From positions 594,586 through 658,585 of the forward strand of contig SCFE01000095.1 in NCBI GenBank assembly GCA_004352715.1: a stretch of 64,000 nt of DNA, written 5' to 3'. The notes under the pieces were generated by a model. It was not told where the DNA came from. It saw only the letters and a list, made by a program, of their open reading frames with translations, and did no database searches. Each line of letters begins with the position of its first letter. Positions within the stretch are counted from its first letter, which is position 1. Shown here in pieces: positions 48,361 to 60,651 of the stretch. The stretch is from Hofstenia miamia (lineage: Eukaryota; Xenacoelomorpha; Acoela). A program made the translations under genes and the position numbers.

Positions 48361-49247
48361 AATTAAGAGCGAACTTGAAAACAGAGATATCTTCATCATT
48401 TAGCGAGCCATGAACGCCTAAAATTTTTATATAGAAACTATCACGAATTGAAAAAATGCTTAGGGTTAAATAAAAACTGCAAAATTCAAAAAACCTTATA
48501 TTAGGTAAAAAAAAAGTACCTATTCAGTTGAACCAATTAATATAATTTTCAAATGAGTTTTTAATCTTTTTTGTAAACATAAATAAATTTTGAAAGCCGA
48601 GATCAAAATTTTGCTACGCCTCTCTTATTCTGCTTAAAACTAAAGCATGGTAGGAAGGAGCTCATCATTATGTGTAATTATCTACTCAAGGCTGTTGAGT
48701 ACTGCAATTTTATTGCAACTTTTCGCGCAAGAATAAATTAAAATTAGCCTCGAGCAAAATTTTCATCTTAAATGAAACTTCAGTTAACAATTAAAACATT
48801 TTAGAATTCAAATTCAAAACAATCAACATATTTACTAACAAATTCTGTAGACAGTGAATTTAATGACATTTTGGCAACTTATTTCTTTACACTACTGTGT
48901 AGGTTCGGTGTTCTGTTATTTTAGTTGCCCTTGTTGTGATAATCACTTATGATAATAGAAGGATTTTATGTGCGCTTTATAGTCTGAAAAATACGGTAAT
49001 AGAATTCATCTATAAAATAGATTTATGAAATAATAATATCCGAATAGTAAGAAAAACAACGAAACTACAACTTTTTCCTATTATTTTTACTGTAGTGTTG
49101 TCATAAAAAACTAAAATTAAAATTAATTAATTCTTTTTACTGGGTTTATTAGAATACTATTTAATGTATTCATTGAAAAACTTAATTTCATATGCTATGG
49201 TTTATGCTTAATTTGAATTGTTTGGAATGAGAAAGAAATTATAAAAT

Positions 49248-49252
<5 letters not shown>
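48361..49252. other. AT-rich DNA, no gene seen
   Basis: No supported feature. Confidence 0.45.

Positions 49253-49280
<28 letters not shown>
49253..49280. repeat. (TA)n microsatellite
   Basis: 28-bp alternating TA tract. Confidence 0.95.
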
Positions 49281-49284
<4 letters not shown>

Positions 49285-50540
49285 TCAGTATACATAAATT
49301 TGCAGGGTGTAATAAAATTTATTGATGTTTAAAGTCAATAATATAATTATGTTGCTGACTTGAAATTAATGCTCATTTGGAAAACAAAAGATTCCAGTGA
49401 ATATAAAACGTAAAAATTTTCACATAAACTCACTGCTAAAAATTAATGTATAGCCATTTCTAAATGTATAAAAAGCAATATAACAAAAAAAACCACAACA
49501 GACTTCTTATGTGTACCATAATGTGCTTGAACTTGTGGAAAAGATATCTATAAGTACCTTTTTAATCCTAAACCAACTGATTGTATAATTTTCCGAATAT
49601 GACCGTAATCGATCCGCTTTCAGGAAAGGATGAGAATTTATTGCATAAAATATTACCGCATATTTTTACGAAATTTTTGGAACAATTACGATTTTTCGCA
49701 TATTTTACTAATCAATTTCAGTGTTATAATTCTACTCATAAGTGCCAATTTAATGTATAAGGATGTTATAGTTGGAGAACACATTAAAATACGGACAAAC
49801 ATCTTCTCCAAGCACAAATTTATGTTAAAGCTTCAATTATTTCCGTCAATGGGCGAAGCTTTGTCCCCACAACTGCATCACATGGATCCCAAAAAAGTTA
49901 AAGCAGTACATCATCATATACTAGTTTAATACTATTCAATGAATTCGATATAAAAATCTCCACATAATAAAATTTCTCAATCTGTATGTTTTTACGCTTC
50001 CAGGTCTGAACGTGAAGTCCTAGCAAAAAAAACAATTATTGAGAAAATGGCATTGAAAATGAAAATGTGAAAATAAATGATACATTCAGAGGAGAAATAT
50101 TTTTACGACAATATAGAATTTAATAACTGGCAAATAATAAATTGCCGAAAACTAAAAGCAATCTGCCACAATATATTTCCATGAATCAATCATGCTCCAA
50201 TGGGTTTATTGAAAATTAAATGTCGATGAAAACTATTCCGAATTAATAATTTTATGCAATAATTCATACTCCCATTAGCACACGACAGAAAAATAAATTT
50301 ATCCAATATAAATTCCAGTTTGGCAATTTAAGTAGAATATTTATAGCGCAAATTTACTTAAACAATTCCCCGTAGAACCATGACATTATCAATAGCGTTG
50401 GACAACAGACGGAAGGAATATTTTAAAATTAAGATAGCATTGTTAATCGCAAAGGCAAAAATCATGTACTCATTTTAAATTTCAACTTACCAAATTTCTC
50501 TAACCGGCTTGTCATTTGCAGGTTAGGCTAAAATTCAAGT
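49281..50540. other. AT-rich DNA, no gene supported
   Basis: A 99-codon plus frame (49630-49929) has a hydrophobic central segment (HILLINFSVIILLISANLM) after a basic start and could be a small membrane protein. Composition does not differ from the flanks and there is no other support. Confidence 0.35.
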
Positions 50541-50620
50541 TGTTACTGCAAAAAATTGAATGAGCCAACTTGATTAAAATTGATACTGCAAAAAATTGAA
50601 TGAGCCAACTTGATTAAAAT
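50541..50620. repeat. two-copy 40-bp tandem duplication
   Basis: The unit containing ACTGCAAAAAATTGAATGAG is repeated back to back (50541-50580 and 50581-50620) with one difference (TGTTA for TGATA). A run of ten G follows directly. Confidence 0.95.
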
Positions 50621-50624
50621 TGAA

Positions 50625-50634
50625 GGGGGGGGGG
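50625..50634. repeat. G10 homopolymer
   Basis: Ten consecutive G in otherwise AT-rich DNA, just after the 40-bp duplication. Confidence 0.95.
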
Positions 50635-53600
50635 CTCCGTAATTACTCCACCAAACAAGGAATTGAGGTTTTCAGGCATGTAGAATTTAATTAACGATAT
50701 TGAAAAACGACAAACACAAAAAAAATTATAAAGATGAAAAGCACTTAAAATGTATACGCTATTTAGGCATAGATTTTAAGATTTTTTTAAAAATCAAAAT
50801 TTTCAAAAAAAGAGTTAATCTTTTCAAGTACTTCAGGCAAATCAATACACCTTGGCATAAATAAATATTCAACATTAAAATCGAGCACATTGACTTTTCC
50901 ATGGTTCAGGATTGTCAAATTTCCTAATGAGCTAGGAATTTTTTTTTGAAATTGTGGTTTGTCCGCTTAAAAGGACATCAGAAAAGATAGTACTCAAATT
51001 AGCTCTTGGAAAAACCCAACCATGTGCCTAAAATCATAAAAAACTAATATACAAATGTATTAAAGTTTGCCTATATAAAATCAATGCCGATGTCAATATC
51101 AATAAAAAATTGATAATTTAAAATAATGAATGGTACATTTATTCTTAACCCTGTTTTACCCGGCTTTTTTGGCTCCTCGGACCTAGGGAGGGCAGATTTC
51201 CTTCTCTCCCCTATCTAACTCTGGTTTGGAGTATGATATTAGTGCGAAACTTTGCACAAAGGTTATTCATATCATCATTATTAATTTTAAAATTCTTAAA
51301 ATAAATTAGATATTCGCTAAACAGCTGGAAATGATGAAATTCATTAGAATTCATGCTTAACTAATGGATGAGCAGATGTTTGGAAATTTTTTACTAAGGG
51401 GTTATGATCGCCAATAAAAAGTAGTAAAGGTCACCAAATCTCATTAAGAAGGCAATAATCCGAAGTTTAATAAGGGGAAGGAGGAAAATACTCCATAGGC
51501 CAAATAGGGTTGAGATGTAACAATAGTTGTAATTAGGCTTCAACTGCCATATCAAATGCTAGATTTGCACAATGTAAAAAAGCCCAACACATCTTGAGTA
51601 CAATAGAATGGAGAACAAGAAGCTAAAATTCCGAAAGTTATCGTTTAAACTATGTGGATAAAAAAGCTGTTTATATACACTTCAGATATCTTAATTCGGT
51701 AGTATTCATCAAAAGAGCAGCTGAGGCATTGAGACAAGAGATAGATGCAAAAAATAATACAACTGAAATTAAAATAATGAAAAAGCGCAAAATATTATGT
51801 CAATTCGCACAAATCTGTGTTTCTTCATAAAGTTAACATTAATTGAACAATCGATCAATGAGGAAATATGGAAGAACAACAGTCATACACGTCCAACAGG
51901 TTTGCTATATTGTAAATACAGTAATGGAGAAATTTAGCTGGCAAATATATATTATATGCAAATAAGTTATAAGATCAACGTGATATTCACAGAGATTGAC
52001 TTCTACTGACACCCGGTGCATCAGCTACATAATCTAAATATTAATAGGATACTTGAAATGGAAATTTACAGGACATTATATGCAAGATTCCAACACCAAA
52101 AACACTAAAATTACTTTGAACACCTTAACTTGAATTTAATGAAGACACTATGATTTCAGCCTTCTCCTGGAATCCCCAAAAACGTAAATGCTGATGGCGA
52201 ACTTAATGCTAAAAATCTGGAAGGTTATATTATAAAGAAAAGAGGTAAAGAATTATGCATAGATAGTAAAATTGAAGGTAAAGCTCTATCAGACTTGCTT
52301 TTTTAGTAAACCACAAAGACCTGTCCAAATCAGCAGCCTACTGGTAAGACAGTACAGAAGGCATTCAGAGAATTATAAATAATATACGATCTTCTAACAT
52401 AAGACCCTATCACAAAACAATTTTGTACAAGGTAGTCTTGAATCGTATTATAAACAGGGAACAATTTTACTATTCTAAGCTTATAGCTACACCTTTGTGC
52501 AGATTGTCATGCTGCAAACGAGAACAAACGAAGTGATGTAAAACCGGAAGATTTCAATGTTATGAATGATATTTTAACAACAAGAAACTTTGATGAAGTG
52601 TTAAGCTATAATGTCAAATCTATTGCCTTAGCCTTACCAAAGACTTTTAATATTTTCAAAAACTTTTGTACATATATTTTAATATCCCCACCTTTATAGA
52701 TGATTATGTGTCAATCTGTCTTTTCATTCTCATTTAAAGTAAGTACTTGTGTCCTAGTTTTGTGTGTTTCTGTCTTCGACATCTTTTGTTCTACTTTCAG
52801 ACCTATTTATGGTAAGACACTTGTTATTCCTTTGTTGTGTGTTAATGCTCTGTTGTTCCTTGTTGTAAATAGTTGTAAGTATTGTATAATCATATTTTGT
52901 ATGGTTTTTTATTACTGTGATGAAAACAACTGCTTGGACTGTAAATAGCCTTGTAAATACTAGAATCCAACAAAAAAGAATAAGTCCTTATTCAAAGTCC
53001 AATTTGTGTAGAAAAAATGGCAACAGAGGCCATATTCAATACTTCTTCAAAACATTAAATTACATTAGAGCACACATTTGTGAACTACAGTAAAACGGTA
53101 GTACTGGGTAAAGAATGTTGTGGCAAAAAGGACTTGACTAGTACTAGAGATTCACTGTAAATCATGATTGTTCAATATATAAATGAGTTCTTAAAATGTT
53201 TTACGAACTGTTGCAAAGATCAGATAAAGCAAAGCTCAATACTAACAAACGTTATAGAGGTGGAGCACTATCTGTCGACCTGGGGTTTCTTAGGACCTCA
53301 ATGCTCAGGGCTAGGAAAGTTAAAATATTATCCAGCACAAACTTTACCGTTTATATAGTTTTATTAAAAAAATACAATGAGAAATTATTACATTAATAAA
53401 CAATGCAGCAACCAATTAGACTAAGTTCTAGCTATAAGACAAATCTTTCATTAAAAAATATTAATTACTCATTTATTTCCAGTGCATGAACGGAGGAAAG
53501 TGTTCAATTTTTATAATCAAAATTGTTGAAAAATTAAAAACTATTAACCGATCACATGTTTTGTAGATTTTTAAATCAATGTGTGAATTTATTTATGCCT

Positions 53601-54146
53601 ATGTTTTCTAAAAATGAAAAATCAGTAAATTTATTGCAACTACACTCTGGATAGATATTTTTCAACAGTTGCACAATAAAAGCTCCTGCTAACAAGTTCG
53701 AAAAAGCATTGGCAATGACATGTCAGAATAAAATTGAGTAGCAACGTCAATCACGTGAACTAAGCGGCAAAAACTAAATACATTCATGGCATACAATTCT
53801 TGAAAATCAAGGTATAAATTCAATGCGGCAGTTAGTAGCTTAAAGACTTAGTTAAATCACAAAAATGCTATTTCCCAATGCCACTCAAAACCTAAAGCTA
53901 TTGAACAATTTAAATAAAATTGTCTTAGTAATAAATAAATGTTTTGCATTACTTATCATTTTTAATTATAACTAAGGAGATCACAGCTATTTCCAAGCTA
54001 CACTATCAAACCAAACCCAATCAATGCTATTCATAAAAAATTCGTTATTGTAGTCTTAAGTGAAGGGAATAATTAACTTAACTGATTTCAAACTTAGATA
54101 ACAAATATTGCTCTAAGCGTGTAACTAAAAAATCCGGAAAATTATT
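50635..54146. other. AT-rich DNA, no gene supported
   Basis: A GC-richer patch at about 51150-51235 (CTCGGACCTAGGGAGGGCAG) resembles words in the 18.9-kb patch (ACTAGGGAGGGAGATTC) and may be another repeat end. An exon-like open stretch at 52156-52305 follows a TTTCAG. A Cys- and Phe-rich 82-codon frame lies at 52700-52948. None has a recognisable family. Confidence 0.35.
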
Positions 54147-54166
54147 TATATATATATATATATATA
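54147..54166. repeat. (TA)n microsatellite
   Basis: 20-bp TA tract. Confidence 0.9.
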
Positions 54167-54549
54167 AAACTGCAATTCCCGTTATATGCACATTCAACTT
54201 ATCATACGAGGACATCTAAATTCGGAAAATTAAAGCATAAAAAACATTTTCTTAAAAATTAATTCTTAAACTCAACAATGGAAATAAAACGAATCAAAAG
54301 TTGCTCAAAATTTAAAAGTCATGCCAATGACTACCTACGTAAGCAATGTCTAGCTAAAATCGATTCTACGTCATGTAGATGATTTCAGTTTTTCAAAAAT
54401 AGCAATAAACTGTAAATTCAGTATTCATGTAATTGTTGTTGTGTTTTATTGTTTCTGTATTGCAGGTTATTATTGATGCATTAAGTGCAGTATTAGCAGC
54501 TTTTGTTAACCTGTTTAATTATGCTAATGTACTACACTGAATAAGAAAT

Positions 54550-54588
<39 letters not shown>
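54550..54588. repeat. (TA)n microsatellite, interrupted
   Basis: TA tract with interspersed ACATA units. Confidence 0.9.
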
Positions 54589-55429
54589 ATACTGTAAGTT
54601 GTGTAATAATTTCTCTATAGACGATTGCAATGGACTGGGCTGATGGCCAAATATATATTAATTATTGATTAATTCATTCTGACATTTCTGTCAAAATTGA
54701 GTTTAACTGAATGGCTCATATTAATCTTAATTATAACGGGTAACTATTGTTTAATAGAAAAATACCGATTTCTATCGCATGTAGAAGTAATGGTAATCCT
54801 TGATCATCAATTGAAATTTAAAAAAAGTTACACCACTGTAACATTTGAGCTTAGAACTAGATAGAACCGTCCAGCTAACATTGGCAAAAGCATACCAAAT
54901 GCCAAGCAATTTGAAATTAAGTTGTTTATAGAGACTACTCAGCACAATGCATTGATTTTAGATCAATATTTGCTGCACAACATGGATCAATTCGGTTAGA
55001 TTCAAACTTACTCCTAGGACAACCTTTGAATATTAAATTTCGTGAAAAGTGTAAATTACATTAGTAGAATTAAACCAGATAAATAATTATTAATAAAAAG
55101 ATATATGACTGAATATTCCTCAAAAGAAAGATTTTCTGAATACTTCGAATAAGTGGGGAAAAGTTATAATCTTATAAAAGTTTGCAAAACCTATTAAATG
55201 CAATGCATAAATAGGAACTACGAAAATACTGAAAGCAATATATTATGTTATTTCCTTTAAACGAACGGTCAAAACACCAAATAGCGTCTTCTCTTAATTT
55301 TTTTCAATTTTCCACCTTCTTTAAAAATTATTTTTTATTCTAACGAAACAATGAAGCGAAAAATTCTGATTTTCTTTAAATCAGAATTTCAAAGGGTGTT
55401 TTCAGACTAAGTTCGATCAAGTTTGATAT
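54589..55429. other. AT-rich DNA, no gene seen
   Basis: No supported feature. Confidence 0.45.
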
Positions 55430-55860
55430 AATGAATTTCCTGGTGAAGCATATGGATCTCGTATCCAAGTTAGATTGCACTCTCTTCCTGTGGAGGTTGC
55501 TGGACTCTGGTTTCCTGCTATTTCTCTCATACAGTAGCTTACCATTTAAGTCTCGTATTCAGAATATAGAAAATGCCCTTTTTATCAGAATCGTCTTTGC
55601 GATATTGCATCTTCAGTAACAGAGTGATCTTTTTCATTGAAAATACACAAAACCAGGTGATGATGTCATTCCTATGGTCAAACCTGCCACACTAGACTCG
55701 AATGCCGTAAATAAAATCATTTCAAATGTGTAGGCTTGCGTTAGGATTCTAATAGAGATGTTTTTCTGAAAGAAAATCTCAATGAGGAAAATGTTGGCCT
55801 TAGCTAGAAAAATCCCACCAAAACGTAAACGCGTATTCATAGAAAATTAACACCTTTAAC
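55430..55860 (+). pseudogene. possible Harbinger/IS5-type DDE transposase relic
   Basis: A less AT-rich patch. The 62-codon open frame at 55431-55619 has no clear motif. From about 55618 the frames read SNRVIFFIENTQ, then PGDDVIPMVKPATLDSNAV and, after an internal stop, ACVRILIEM. This order resembles the C-terminal DDE_Tnp_4 pattern 'aDrGFxIed...v.LiIPxf....ev..tr.ia.vRIhVEr', in which the final Glu is catalytic. The likeness is partial, the frame is shifted at least once, and no terminal repeats with a 3-bp target duplication were found. Confidence 0.35.
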
Positions 55861-56790
55861 GACAAAAATATAGTGGTCTTCCTTAAAATGTGTATGCATG
55901 TATTCAGAATTTTTAGAAATGCAGCTATTAATAAATTGTACGAATCCCATTACATAACTAGTTTTGATGTTTGTTCACACTAGTGTTAAATGTTCATGTA
56001 GGGTTGGGCCTGCCAGTCGGGATATTTTGTCTTCGAATCGGCTCTAGAGGCAAGTACGATTTCGAACCTCGAGTTTAGTCTACGCACATAGGCCTATCAA
56101 TGCTATATATGTAATCACTGTTAAATAATGAACTGCTTTGTCAGTATGAAAAATGAATTTTAGCATTTATGTTTGTAATTGGTTAAAAATTAGTAATGAA
56201 TAATTATAACATAGTATATTAAACAATTACACTCAAGAAAGCAACGCCTGTCAACAATCATTTGAATAAATGTTTGAAGTTTGTTTACCAACATGAAAGC
56301 TAATGAGGTTTTGATATGACTTTTATGAATGAATAGAAATCGAAATTTTTTATGTTGAAAATAATCATCTAATAATACTCTTTCACTCTGCAGGGAGAAG
56401 CTATCAACGTAATATCAATCAATTCGAACAATTTGATGCTAGTTATGATCATTCTGTAGACAATATGACTCAACAATGGGCCGTGAAAAAATTTTTGTAG
56501 AAGGGTTTTTCAATTACAAAATACATATATGTCTTTGAATTAGGTAAACATACAATGAACTATTCAATACTAAATTAACAACTCATGTTTATTCCACTGA
56601 ACTCGAAAATTGTAAATACAGAAATTTCGGGGAGTTGGGTACTCAACTCGAAATTTCGAGTACTTACATTACCCTAGGTAGGATATATATTTGATTAACT
56701 GAACTTTGAGTTACCATAAATGGGAAAATAGTTTTAAAAAGTTTTTAGTAAACTTGCCTGTTTATTATACAGCTTAATTAGATTTTAGTC
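55861..56790. other. AT-rich DNA with eroded repeat-like patches
   Basis: Patches at about 55999-56100 (TAGGGTTGGGCC, TCGGGATATT) and 56630-56680 look like repeat ends. The second contains a 16-bp perfect palindrome, ACTCGAAATTTCGAGT, at 56646-56661. No complete element could be delimited. Confidence 0.35.
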
Positions 56791-57210
56791 ATGCCTGCAG
56801 CTAATGTATCTCTTGAAGAACTTCAAAATGTTTCTGATGCCCAATTTGTTTCGTGGTGGTGCTAGAAAGATACCATTATCTCGTTGCTTTGCCAAGCTGT
56901 CACCTCCCTTTTCAGTTCCCACCAGTCTTCCAACATCAGCCCTTCCAATGACGCCTTGTCATCCTTGTCAGACTCCCTTCCTAAACTCACATCCAATGTC
57001 TTGTTCATTCAAACTCAAATGTTCTCCTACATTGCTTTCGTCTCACGTATCTTTACTAATTGTCCCAACCATCCTGTCCCATGGTCTGTTCCTGCTGTTG
57101 CTCCCTCTCCTGTGCTGCCACTTGCCCCTGAACAGTCTGTTCCACTGACTACTCACTGCAATCATCACCCTCAGCACATCCTTGGTACTAGTTCCTGCTT
57201 TTACAATTAG
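56791..57210 (+). pseudogene. LINE ORF1-like protein start, one internal stop
   Basis: From ATG 56791 one frame reads MPAANVSLEELQNVSDAQFV, hits TAG after 24 codons, then stays open to 57210 through SLFSSHQSSNISPSND and a Pro/Val/Ala-rich linker (VPWSVPAVAPSPVLPLAP). Beyond it a shifted frame reads SHLYISFFTNSVSASDIADH, similar to the ORF1p nucleic-acid-binding region of jockey/CR1-type elements. Other frames through this interval are shadows. Confidence 0.65.
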
Positions 57211-57499
57211 TTCTCTTCCTCATCGTCCTCAAAGCTCACATCTATATCAGCTTTTTTACTAACTCTGTTTCTGCTTCTGATATTGCTGATCACATCTGTT
57301 GCTCCTTACTCCAATTTGATGACGTCCTTCCCATTCCACCTTGTACAGATTCTCCATTCACCTCCTTCCACATTGTCTGTAATCAAGCCTCTCATTATGT
57401 TCTCATGGGTCTTGAAATGTGGTCAGATAGTCTCTTGATCTTTGGACTTCATCCCTACCATCATGATGCTTCTCATCGTGATTGACTACCTGCATCTCC

Positions 57500-58330
57500 T
57501 AGCTCAAAACTTACTCCTCATCACAACTCTGGTTTCTGTTGTTGACAGTGCTGTGTTTCCCAATTCCACACTTAAAGTTCTCTCCCATATGGATCACTCT
57601 AATGGTAGTCATGGTGGTTTTCTAATTGCCTCACGTCACCTTAACCTTGGCATCCACCCCCTCTCCTTGAGCCTTTTTCATTTGATTTTTGTTTCAGCTG
57701 TGCTGTTGTTTTCAGTGATCACATTGCTTCTTTTCACTTTATTTACAACCCTCCTTCCAACTGTCCTTTTGTATTCCCCTTGCTGATTTTTCATCCATGC
57801 TTGAGTACTTTCATGATCAATCTATCACTCTCTCTTGTCAACATGGATTAATTCTCTTCCTCATCTGTGGTGACTTCAACCTTCCTAATGTTTGCTGGGA
57901 TGCACTTGGCTATTGACACCTATGAACCCACTGTTCTGGAGCTTTTTGCTGCCTACTCTTTTGAACAACTTGTATTTTCTCCTCCCTTTTTGAATTGGTT
58001 TTATGATCTCACTCTGGTCACATTGTTGACACCTTTGTGATCCCAATTCTGATTAAACTGATCATTCATTTCTTCACTACAACCTATCTGTCAATTCTAT
58101 TACCCCATCTGCTCCTCAAAATCCATATTGCTGCTCATTGATAAAGTTCAGAGAAAAGCTTTATGGCTTAAAATTATATCAAATTATACCCCATTGAGAA
58201 ACTCATAACCAAAGTTGATAATCAACTTCTTCAGCAGATACTGATTTCCAAGAATCATGTACTGTGAGACATTCTGCATCAACACTACATTACAGAGAGA
58301 GTCAACTGCATGGGAGGCACCTTGAAGTAA
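57500..58330 (+). pseudogene. LINE endonuclease domain, broken
   Basis: Frames give FSDHIASFHFIYNPPSNCPF, then SMLEYFHDQ and LFLICGDFNLPNVCWDALG, with the GDFN block at 57869-57880, which is diagnostic of the apurinic/apyrimidinic-type endonuclease that nicks target DNA in LINEs. There are stops between these blocks. The stretch after it (to about 58330) is the linker to the reverse transcriptase (EKLITKVDNQLLQQI). Confidence 0.75.
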
Positions 58331-58439
58331 TCAAAATTGACTCTCAATGAGAGCTTTCCCTATTTCTATATCAGCCCCTTCATGGAATGAAAATCTAGTG
58401 TTTTTATAGCTTAAATGGATGTTTTTATCTGTTTTAAAA

Positions 58440-58475
<36 letters not shown>
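58440..58475. repeat. (ATT)n microsatellite, left of the 2A fragment
   Basis: About 12 ATT units. A second ATT tract (58785-58804) lies on the other side of the inserted LINE fragment. Confidence 0.95.
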
Positions 58476-58476
<1 letters not shown>

Positions 58477-58783
58477 CACACATCCAAACACAACACAGAA
58501 AGCACTCACATCTCAATTACTACATGTGTACTACCAAATTAAGTACATTGATTTATAAACAACTTATTAGGTATTTTTTTCTTTTAAAATTAATCCTTTC
58601 TGGTGACATAGAAACAAATCCAGGTCCTATGCTGAGTGAAACAGAAATTGAACTCAAATTAAAAAACTATTCTGATAACTTCAAATATATATATATTAAC
58701 GCTAGAAGTCTTAATGCAAACAGAAACGATTTCTTAAAATTAATTACAAAAATTGGAAATAATGCAATATTCATAATTACAGA
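58476..58783 (+). mobile_element. inserted LINE fragment: 2A-like peptide plus endonuclease start
   Basis: The frame is open across the whole piece. A hydrophobic/basic lead (IRYFFLLKLILS) runs into GDIETNPGP at 58602-58628, an exact match to the D(V/I)ExNPGP consensus of 2A-like ribosome-skipping peptides. It is followed by Met and a short spacer, then YIYINARSLNANRNDFLKL, the N-terminus of a LINE endonuclease. In APE-type LINEs of several invertebrates a 2A-like peptide is known in just this place, at the ORF2 N-terminus, where it separates the leader from the enzyme during translation. The piece is cut off at an N (58784) and ATT tract, so it is a fragment. Base composition (AT-rich) differs from the C/T-rich host LINE. 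Confidence 0.85.
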
Positions 58784-58784
58784 N

Positions 58785-58804
58785 ATTATTATTATTATTA
58801 TTAT
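58785..58804. repeat. (ATT)n microsatellite, right of the 2A fragment
   Basis: About seven ATT units directly after an ambiguous base. With the left tract it brackets the inserted fragment. Confidence 0.95.
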
Positions 58805-58805
58805 C

Positions 58806-60600
58806 TTGATCTAACTGACTTTGTATTGCTAAATGCTGGAACCTTCTCATTCCCCATTTTTAATGTCTCTTTCACTGCTTATGACCTTCACCAAGTTATT
58901 TCATTCTTTGTTCCTCATTATCAGAAAAGGCGTATTTCTCTCCCTTTCTATTTCTCCTCCCTTAATGTGCACTCTTTGAATACACCAAATCTTTCAAACA
59001 CCATTACAGTCCTTCCAATTCTTCAAAAACTCTCTTCTCTCACAGAAATCATCCACTTCATGGAACTCAACAAAATCTCTCTGCTGTCCCAAAACTGACC
59101 TCCCTAGCTTGAAATGGAACCATCTTTCTGTGAACTCAGGTCTGCAGAAACCTTATCTCTTCAATGTCCATTTCACCTTAAATATCTGATCCTGTATCTC
59201 TCTGCCTTGGTCCAGCTGCCATCTCCCATTGATTCACCTATATGACATCATCTACAACACCCATGATATTTCTCTCATGCTTAAGTCCAGCAAGTTGTAA
59301 GGTCCTTGTTATCCTGATGGCGTCCCATTCTTTGTAATTCATAAAACGTCAACTCTTTCCATCCATTTAAAGCATATCTTCTACATTTGCTCCTCTAAAC
59401 ATTTTCTGCAATATTGGAAAACATTTTGGATCTCTCCACTGTTAAAATCCAATCAGTTCCACCTCTCTAAAGGTCACTTCTTATCGTCCAATAGCTATTC
59501 TTTCTTGGTAGTCAATCATCTTTGACCATCTTTTCTTTTGTTGTGTTCCCTTAAATTCGTCACTTCATCTCCACTCCTCAACATGGTAAACTTCCAGGTC
59601 ATTCTACTATCACTAACTTGTTCACTTCAATTGAAAACTGTACTTCCCCTCTGATCATAATGTCATTATCCTTCTTGACATTTTTAACATTTTTGATTGG
59701 GTCTCTCATTCCATTCTTCTTGACAAATTCAGTTTATTTGGCTTTGATGCTGATTTCATCAATCTTTTCCAGTCTTACCTGTCCAATTATAGTCAGTGTG
59801 TCAAAATCAACTCATATTTCTTTTGCTCTTGTCTCTAATGGTGCTTTTCAAGGTTCTGTGTTTGCTGTTCTCTTCTTGTGTTCCTATCAATGACCTTCCT
59901 CAATCTATCCTCAACTCACCCACTCTACTGTATGTTGATGACCCTGCAATTTTCAACTTTGGTAGTTTTTTAACTTAAACTGGTATGGTCATGTGTTCTT
60001 GAGCCTCCACAAAGCTAATTCCTCAGTCTTTGCCCTCTTCCACAATGGTTAATTAATTCCATGGCTGCTGTGAAACTCTCTTTGCTCAAGTCAATTCCTC
60101 ACATCATTCGTCTCTACATTTTTCCTTGTTGGTGGCCTTCTCGTTCTTTTGTTCCACTCTATGGAAGATTTCCAGAAGCATGCTTTCAAATTGATCTCTC
60201 CCTTGCCATACAAAGACACTTCTCAAATTCTCCACTCTCCTGCTGTCACTACTTCCATACCTATGATCTGCTCCTGTTCAATCACTTGCTCCCTCACAAA
60301 TTGGACCTTGATCATTTTGATTTCATTAAGTTCTCTAATTCCCACTCCACTCACTCTGATGATGTTGTCACTTTCTCCCTTCATCACCCCAAGAAACATC
60401 CCATTCTTCACTCATTTTTCAATAATTCTTGTATTGCTGCTAATGATAATTGTGACTCTCAACCCTCCAACAGCCATTAATTTCTTTTCCCTGCCATGAA
60501 ATTTCAAGAAATCTTTAATGGCCTTCCCCTGCAGAGCCCTTCCCCTACTCTTCCATCTGTTCCTAGTTTATCTCCTGTGACTGTCCTCAATGCCGTAAAA
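58806..60600 (+). pseudogene. LINE reverse transcriptase, broken, YVDD motif
   Basis: Recognisable blocks in several frames: YPDGVPFFVIHKTSTLSIH; DIFNIFDWVSHSILLDKFS (motif A region, with the usual AFD changed to IFD); FQSYLSNYSQCVKINSYF; GAFQGSVFAVLF (motif B); and LLYVDDPAIF with YVDD at 59931-59942 (catalytic motif C). C-terminal thumb-like blocks follow to about 60600. Stops and shifts are frequent, so no product is expected. The individual 60- to 140-codon frames in this interval are pieces or shadows of this gene. Confidence 0.85.
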
Positions 60601-60645
60601 CTTGAATTGTTTTTATATTTTTGTAGTGTCTGCCTTTAGCAGCTA

Positions 60646-60651
60646 AATAAA
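60646..60651 (+). promoter_or_regulatory. LINE polyadenylation signal AATAAA
   Basis: AATAAA about 25 bp before the ATTATTATAAT tail that appears to end the pyrimidine-rich LINE. Confidence 0.5.

Noticed and set aside
49630-49929. 99-codon putative membrane protein
   Set aside because: Hydrophobicity arises readily from T-rich DNA; composition matches the flanks and there is no homologue I can name.
52156-52305. Internal exon after TTTCAG, reading GYIIKKRGKELCIDSKIEG
   Set aside because: An open stretch of 48 codons is expected by chance in several places in a window this size, and I recognise no family or clear donor site.
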